This document shows, piece by piece, positions 49,079-54,385 of a stretch of 54,385 bases of DNA; position 1 is the first letter of the stretch; each line of letters starts with the position of its first letter. A program made the position numbers and the translations under genes. Source of the DNA: Bacillota bacterium. GTDB lineage: Bacteria; Bacillota; Dethiobacteria; DTU022; UBA8154. The stretch covers positions 1 to 54,385 of the forward strand of contig JAUSPO010000158.1 in assembly GCA_030656575.1 (NCBI GenBank), in the 5' to 3' direction. Below the pieces are notes generated by a model. That model worked only from the letters and a program-made list of their open reading frames with translations. It was not told where the DNA came from and did not search any database.

Positions 49079-51100
49079 ATGCCCCAGGTTCCAGTTGTAT
49101 CAATACTGCCTCTTTTAGCAGTCTCAATCCCCATTCTTGCTGCTATCCTGGTGGCCGTGGTCTCCTTCTATTCTGCCTGGTGGCGCAATTTTATTGCCGG
49201 CCTGGCTACACTTGCCACTCTCATAGTTGTTGTGTCCATGTATCCTGCTATCGTGATAGAAGGACGTGTTATAACCTATGAACTTTTCCAGTTTGTTTCT
49301 CCCATCAATCTGACTTTTCGTGTTGATGGGTTAAGTTTGATCGTAGCGTCTGTTTCCTGTTTCGTCTGGCTTGCAGCGACTATATATGCTTTTTCATATA
49401 TGGAACATGAGGAAAACAGGGGACGGTTTTATGTCCTTCTTCTTTTAACTTTATCTGGAACAGTGGGAGTTCCACTTGCCGGAGATTTTTTAAGCCTTTT
49501 ACTTTTTTTTGAAATCATGTCTCTTGCTTCTTATGTTCTTGTGGTTCATACACAGACGGACGAAGCTTACAGCGCAGGATCTCTTTATCTCTTCCTGGGT
49601 GTAATTGGCGGGATGAGCATCCTGGCAGGATTGGCCCTTCTTTATTTCCGTAACGGAACTCTGGCAATTTTGCCCGGCACCGTAATAGTAAAAGACTTTG
49701 ATGCGGTAATTCCTCTTGCCGCCATTTTGATGATTTTGGGGTTTGGTATTAAGGCCGGTATGGCACCACTGCATATCTGGCTGCCAAGGGCCCACCCGGT
49801 AGCCCCGGCGCCGGCAAGTGCCCTGCTTTCAGGGATTATGATAAAAACGGGAGCTTACGGCATTATCCGCATTGTCAATGTTCTGCTTGTTCCCTCCGTT
49901 GACGGTTCAGCAGCCAGTCTGGCAGGACAGTTTAAAGACTTCTGGTCTATGATGTCCAATATGGGATATGTTATTATCTGGATAGGTATTGCAACCATGT
50001 TTCTTGGAGTGGTTCTGGCCATAATTCAGGATAATATTAAAAAAATGCTGGCCTGCAGCAGTATCAGCCAGATGGGATTTATTCTTGTTGGAATTGGGGT
50101 GGCCGGTTACCTCCAATACGATGGTGCCATGGGTATGGCCGGAGCCTCATACCATATCATTAACCATGCTATCTTTAAATCCTGCCTCTTCCTTTCAGCA
50201 GGTGTTATTGCCTATAAACTTGGAGACCTGAATATGTATAACCTTGGAGGCCTATGGAAAAGACTTCCATTCACCACATTGGTGGTTATTATTGCCTCTC
50301 TGGGTATTGTAGGCGTTCCTTTTTTCAATGGTTATACGAGTAAGACCCTGTTGCATCATGCCCTGGTGGAGGCTTATGAGCATCATCATGTTGCAGCACT
50401 CTTTGAAGCGGAGAGAATCTTTATGATTGCCGCGGCAGGAACAGTCCTTTATTACCTTAAATTTATTTACCTTACTTTTTTCCGCGAACCTCCCGCTGAG
50501 AGCAAGGCAAAAATTGATTCCTTAGTGAGTGAACCTCGTTCCATGAAAATAGGTATGGCCATGCTTGCCCTGACCATGATGTTTATTGGTTTAAATCCTA
50601 ACTTTTTACTGGATAAGTTAATTGTGCCGTCGTTAAGTTCTTTTGTTTTTGATCCCTATTTCATAGATCACCATATCACAGGAATCAATTTTTTTACTGC
50701 AAAAGATGTTATGTCTTCAGTCATAGTTTTTGGTCTTGGCGGTATAGCCTTTGCTATCGGGCTTAAGAGCGGGCTTTTCAAAACGAGTATCCCATACTGG
50801 ATGGGACAGGAGTTTGTGGCAACCCAAATGGGAAAAGCATTGGTTTCTTTCTGGAATAACATTACCGGAGTTTTCGGAAATATTTTGGGCTTCTTTGGCA
50901 GGTTATTTAGTGGGGTTTTCCGGAGTGTATTCCGTTTACTGCAGGGTCTGGACTACAAGCCGGGAAAATCAGATATTTTTACCCGTGTCAATTTATCAAA
51001 CATCGATTTTGATGTGCTTATCATCATGGGTATCCTTGGCGTGGTCCTGGTTGCTCTGTTCTACGTGCAGTTCGGCGTGGTTGGTGTCGGAGTCTGGTAA
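49079..51100 (+). CDS. Third, longer NuoL/MrpA-like antiporter subunit
   Basis: 673 residues. The core (about 1-500) has Proton_antipo_M marks: Glu in LLLFFEIMSLASY, Lys in GFGIKAGMAPLHIWLPRAHPVAPAPASALLSGIMIKTG and Lys in INHAIFKSCLFLSAG. After residue 500 come further segments: a helix at about 545-570, a soluble amphipathic part, and a last helix VLIIMGILGVVLVALFYVQF. This extension recalls the lateral helix of NuoL, but that is inference. GGGGGTGATG precedes the ATG. It is the last gene of the operon; a terminator lies 315 bases downstream. Confidence 0.92.
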   Translation: MPQVPVVSILPLLAVSIPILAAILVAVVSFYSAWWRNFIAGLATLATLIVVVSMYPAIVIEGRVITYELFQFVSPINLTFRVDGLSLIVASVSCFVWLAATIYAFSYMEHEENRGRFYVLLLLTLSGTVGVPLAGDFLSLLLFFEIMSLASYVLVVHTQTDEAYSAGSLYLFLGVIGGMSILAGLALLYFRNGTLAILPGTVIVKDFDAVIPLAAILMILGFGIKAGMAPLHIWLPRAHPVAPAPASALLSGIMIKTGAYGIIRIVNVLLVPSVDGSAASLAGQFKDFWSMMSNMGYVIIWIGIATMFLGVVLAIIQDNIKKMLACSSISQMGFILVGIGVAGYLQYDGAMGMAGASYHIINHAIFKSCLFLSAGVIAYKLGDLNMYNLGGLWKRLPFTTLVVIIASLGIVGVPFFNGYTSKTLLHHALVEAYEHHHVAALFEAERIFMIAAAGTVLYYLKFIYLTFFREPPAESKAKIDSLVSEPRSMKIGMAMLALTMMFIGLNPNFLLDKLIVPSLSSFVFDPYFIDHHITGINFFTAKDVMSSVIVFGLGGIAFAIGLKSGLFKTSIPYWMGQEFVATQMGKALVSFWNNITGVFGNILGFFGRLFSGVFRSVFRLLQGLDYKPGKSDIFTRVNLSNIDFDVLIIMGILGVVLVALFYVQFGVVGVGVW

Positions 51101-51414
51101 AAATTAATGGTGAGTCGCTGAGTCAGAGTCTCCAAGTTCAAGTGTCCAGCTCTTAACGGCTCAGCTCCGGCACTACGGTAACTTCCCCGTGGGAACTCCC
51201 ATCCAGGTCGTCCACGGTCTGCTGACGTCCTGTCAGCAGAGTTGCCTTCGTGCCTGCGCTTTGCCGTGAGCTTATCGCCTACCTGAAACAAAGTCGTTCT
51301 CTGCCAACAGCGATCACCACCTGGGTGGGACAAAGACGGTGGAAACATTTTCATGCATTGTTGTGTCCTGTTCTGAGGGGTATGGCGGTTAGTATTTGTT
51401 GTGAGCATAAATAG
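51101..51414. other. GC-rich intergenic stretch without a gene
   Basis: No coding potential seen. It holds a perfect 9-bp hairpin (TCTGCTGAC at 51218-51226, GTCAGCAGA at 51232-51240) and a phrase GGTGGAAACATT that also occurs at 37849. It is more GC-rich than its surroundings and may be the remains of a repeat or mobile element. Confidence 0.5.
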
Positions 51415-51454
51415 AAGAGCAGCCGTTTAGCTTAAAAAATGGCTGCTCTTTTTC
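51415..51454. terminator. Bidirectional terminator between the Mrp operon and clpB
   Basis: AAGAGCAGCC (51415-51424) and GGCTGCTCTT (51441-51450) form a perfect 10-bp stem, with TTT on one side and an A/T-rich flank on the other. Serves two convergent units. Confidence 0.85.
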
Positions 51455-51475
51455 TTTGTTTGCAAGGTTATTTTA

Positions 51476-54068
51476 CTAGCGGAAGGTTATTTTACCATCT
51501 TCTACTGCGACTGTTATTTTATCGCCCTGGCTGAACTTGCCCTCTAACAGACGACGTGCAAGTGGGGTTTCCAGCTCTTTTTGGATAGTTCTTTTCAGGG
51601 GACGGGCCCCGTAAGAGGGGTTATAACCTGCCATTGCCAGGTACTCCATCGCTTCGGGTGTCAGTTCCATTGTAATATTTTGTTCCTGCAGGCGTTTTGT
51701 CAGGAACCCAACCTGTATTTTTACGATTTTCTTAAGGCTTTCTTTACTTAAGGGTTGGAAGACAATTATATCATCTATCCTGTTTAAAAATTCAGGCCTG
51801 AAAAAAGACTGTAAGATTGCCAGAACATCTTCTTTAGCCTGTTCAAAAGAATCCATACCTTTTGCGGCTATTTCCATAATTATTTCACTTCCCAGGTTTG
51901 AAGTCATGATAATTACTGTATTGCGAAAATCAACGGTTCGGCCCTGTGAATCTGTCAAACGCCCGTCGTCAAGTATTTGCAGCAGGCTGTTAAAAACGTC
52001 GCTGTGCGCTTTTTCAATCTCATCAAAAAGTATTACGGAAAAGGGGCGCCTTCGCACAGCATTTGTAAGCTGTCCACCTTCTTCGTAGCCTACATAACCT
52101 GGAGGTGCTCCGATTAAGCGTGAAACAGAATGTTTTTCCATGTATTCGGACATATCCAGCCTGATCATGGAATTTTCATCGTCGAAAAGGACAGAAGAAA
52201 GGGAACGTGCCAGTTCAGTTTTCCCCACACCGGTAGGCCCAGAAAGATAAAAGATCCAATCGGCCGGTTAGGGTCTTTTATGCCTGAGCGGGCTCTTAAG
52301 ACGGCTTCACTGACGGCGTTGACAGCTTCATCCTGCCCGATTACTCTTTCATGGATTCTTTCTTCCAGTTGGAGTATTTTCTGGCGTTCTCCTTCCATAA
52401 GCTTGTTCAATGGTATGCCAGTCCAGCGGTTTACTATGGCAGCAATGTCCTCGTCATCCACTTCTTCTTTTAAGAGGCGGAGGCTCCTTTGCTGAGAGAG
52501 CTTCTCCTCTTCTTCTCTGAGATTTTGTTCCAGCTTGACCATTTTTCCGTATTTTAATTCTGCAAGAAGGTTGAGATCATAAGTCTGCTCTGCTTTTTCC
52601 ATAGACAGTTTCGTCTCTTCGATTTCTTCTCTGATTTTTCTTAAAACAAAGATGGCTTCTTTTTCATTTTCCCAGCGGGATTTAAGCTGTTCTGCATCTT
52701 TTTTCAGTTCGGCCAGTTCGCTTTCCACTTTTTCCTTGCGCTTTTTGGAAGCCTCGTCCGTTTCACGCTTTAAAGCTTGCATTTCAATTTCCAGCTGCAT
52801 GATGCGCCTTGTAACTTCATCCAGCTCTGAAGGCATGCTGTCAATTTCCGCTCTGATAAGGGCGGCAGCTTCGTCTATAAGATCAATGGCTTTATCGGGT
52901 AGAAATCGATCGCTTATATACCTTTGGCTCAGGGTTACAGCTGCTACGAGGGCTGAATCCTTGATTCTTACGCCGTGGTGGATTTCATAGCGTTCCTTTA
53001 AGCCCCTGAGAATTGAAATTGAATCTTCGATACCAGGTTCTCTGACCATGACAGGCTGAAAACGCCGTTCCAGAGCAGCATCTTTTTCGATATATTTCCT
53101 GTATTCTGCTAGGTTGTAGCTCCAATACAGTGCAGTTCGCCCCTTGCCAGCATCGGCTTGAGAAGGTTACCCGCGTCCATGGCTCCTTCTGCAGCTCCGG
53201 CGCCTACTACCGTGTGCAGCTCATCTATGAAGAGTATAATATTCCCTTCCGCTTCCTGAATTTCTTTAAGAACGGCTTTTAGCCTTTCTTCGAATTCACC
53301 CCGGAACTTTGCGTCTGCAATCAGAGCACCCATGTCAAGGGAAAATATTTTTCTGTTTTTCAGGCCTTCAGGTACGTCGTTTTTGGCTATTCGCTGAGCA
53401 AGGCCTTCTGCCACGGCTGTTTTGCCTACTCCAGGTTCTCCTATTAATACGGGATTGTTTTTCGTCCGTCGCGAAAGGACCTGGATAAGCCTGCGTATCT
53501 CTTCATCACGTCCGATTACGGGATCTAATTTTCCATCGTCTGCCATTTTGGTTAGATCCTTGCCGTATCTGGTTAGTGCCTCATAGGTTCCCTCCGGATC
53601 AGGAGTGCTGATCCTTTGGTGCTCCCGGATGGATTGAAGAGCACTTAGAAGGAGATTTCTATCCATTTCGGCCTGCTTTATTAGCTTTACCCCTTCTCCT
53701 TTATCAACTTCCAGCATCGCAAGAAGTAAGTGCTCAACACCGATAAAATCATCTTTAAACAGTAAAGCTTCCTTTTTCGCCTGTTCCAGTACCCTTGCCA
53801 GGCGAGGACTGAGGTAAATATTTTCTGCAGTGCCTTCGCCCGCATAAACCTTTGGTTGGTTTGATAAGAATTTTTGAAGCCCGTCTTTTATTCCTTCTAC
53901 ACTTCCACCTGCCCTGGAAAAAATCTTCTCTGCCAGGCTTTCCTCCTGGTCGAGGAGGGAAACTAGCAGGTGTTCAGGTTCAATTTGCTGGTGACGATAA
54001 CGGGCAGCAATGTTCTGTGCTGCAGCAATTACTTCACGAGCTTTTGTGGTAAAGCGGTTTAAATCCAT
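51476..54068 (-). pseudogene. clpB: ClpB disaggregase, interrupted by two single-base losses
   Basis: Together the pieces give a full ClpB of about 864 residues: N-domain, D1 AAA with [18 protein letters not shown], the coiled-coil middle domain ([21 protein letters not shown] onward), and D2 with [14 protein letters not shown] and [18 protein letters not shown]. Two frameshifts break it. At 53112-53113 codons for GATTLAEYRKY need CCC where CC is present. At 52236-52237 the D2 Walker A (GPTGVGKT) also needs one more C in a CC run. Restoring one C at each place gives one open frame. ClpB rescues aggregated proteins with DnaK. All other parts look intact, so errors in the sequence are as likely as a true pseudogene. 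Confidence 0.9.
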
Positions 54069-54146
54069 TAATTTGCCTTAGTCTTGGGAGCCAGGCTTCA
54101 CCTCCTGTCTATCTTTTTAACGCTCATTCATAAGTCTTTCCCATAA

Positions 54147-54180
54147 CTTTACTTTAATAAATATTATCATATAAGTAAAG
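54147..54180. promoter_or_regulatory. Inverted repeat upstream of clpB
   Basis: CTTTACTT (54147-54154) and AAGTAAAG (54173-54180) around an 18-base AT-rich spacer, 79 bases ahead of the clpB start. It could be an operator or overlap the promoter. It matches neither CIRCE nor the CtsR operator as I know them. Confidence 0.4.
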
Positions 54181-54226
54181 TAGTTTCTGCCGCTTGTGTA
54201 TAATAAGAAAGTAAGTACTTAGGACA

Positions 54227-54287
54227 GGAAGCACGGGGACGCACGGGAAGCACGGGGACGCACGGGGACGGTTCTCTTGCTTCCCCA
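54227..54287. repeat. Dispersed GGGGACGG repeat, copy F, with tandem duplication
   Basis: GGAAGCACGGGGACGCACGG occurs twice in tandem, then GGGGACGGTTCTCTTGCTTCCCC, whose ends GGAAGC and GCTTCC are inverted. Same GGGGACGGTTC core as the other copies. Bases 54288-54385 hold nothing recognised. Confidence 0.75.
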
Positions 54288-54385
54288 ATATTATTAGGAC
54301 TTCATGCCTGCAGGAATATCTTTAATAACCAGGAATTGTAATGATAAGCGAGAAGTGCCACATATGCAATATTAATTTAGATTAT

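Noticed and set aside
54069-54385. CIRCE element or CtsR operator upstream of clpB
   Set aside because: Neither TTAGCACTC-N9-GAGTGCTAA nor the tandem GGTCAAA heptads is present; only an unassigned inverted repeat was seen.

Overview
The window looks like a chromosomal segment of an anaerobic, endospore-forming Firmicute of the Clostridia type. The evidence is a long run of sporulation and division genes (spoVT, a spoVB-type gene, yabP, yabQ, divIC, spoIIE, a spoIID-domain gene), many TTG/GTG starts behind strong AGGAGG ribosome binding sites, formate-tetrahydrofolate ligase of the Wood-Ljungdahl pathway, and a large Mrp-type cation/proton antiporter operon. Gene order from spoVT to coaX follows the block near the replication origin of Bacillus and its relatives (spoVT, spoVB, mazG, hup, yabP, yabQ, divIC, yabR, spoIIE, tilS, hpt, ftsH, coaX), but with several insertions. 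A lineage near Dethiobacter/Peptococcaceae is a guess from this gene content, not something shown.

Layout. 0-6 kb: tRNA-Arg and a flavodoxin on the minus strand; a broken DNA methyltransferase; an orphan CsoR-type copper sensor with a palindromic operator; a tRNA-His/Gln/Lys operon; a small membrane protein; then three more decayed genes (catalase, MFS transporter, transglutaminase-like) and tRNA-Leu. 6-10.5 kb: a methyltransferase/ATP-grasp fusion of unknown function, a metallophosphoesterase and a GlcD-type flavoprotein. 10.5-16 kb: PrsA-like lipoprotein, spoVT, spoVB-like flippase, mazG, HU. 16-22.3 kb: an accessory insert with a YeiH-type exporter, a diguanylate cyclase, an orphan solute-binding lipoprotein, a DUF441 membrane protein, and comA/comB for 3-sulfolactate (a known spore solute). 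22.4-28.3 kb: spoIID-like, yabP, yabQ, divIC, yabR, ppx, and a cytosolic histidine kinase preceded by a 39-codon ORF. 28.4-31 kb: feoB and feoA separated by a repeat cluster. 31.4-37.8 kb: spoIIE, tilS, hpt, ftsH. 38-43.2 kb: fhs, a tetrahydrofolate riboswitch with folT, a CPBP-family membrane protein, coaX. 43.3-51.1 kb: a ten-gene Mrp/Mbh-like operon with three NuoL/N-type subunits. 51.4-54.1 kb: clpB on the minus strand, broken by two single-base losses.

A dispersed palindromic repeat family built on GGGGACGGTTC/GAACCGTCCCC occurs in at least six intergenic places (about 14.0, 16.0, 30.2-30.6, 31.1-31.3, 33.6 and 54.2 kb). It creates many spurious reading frames. No CRISPR array, rRNA, intact transposase or prophage was seen.

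The genes fit one physiology: anaerobic one-carbon/folate metabolism (fhs, folT), ion-gradient bioenergetics (Mrp), ferrous iron uptake (Feo) and sporulation. The oxygen-defence catalase, by contrast, is decaying.
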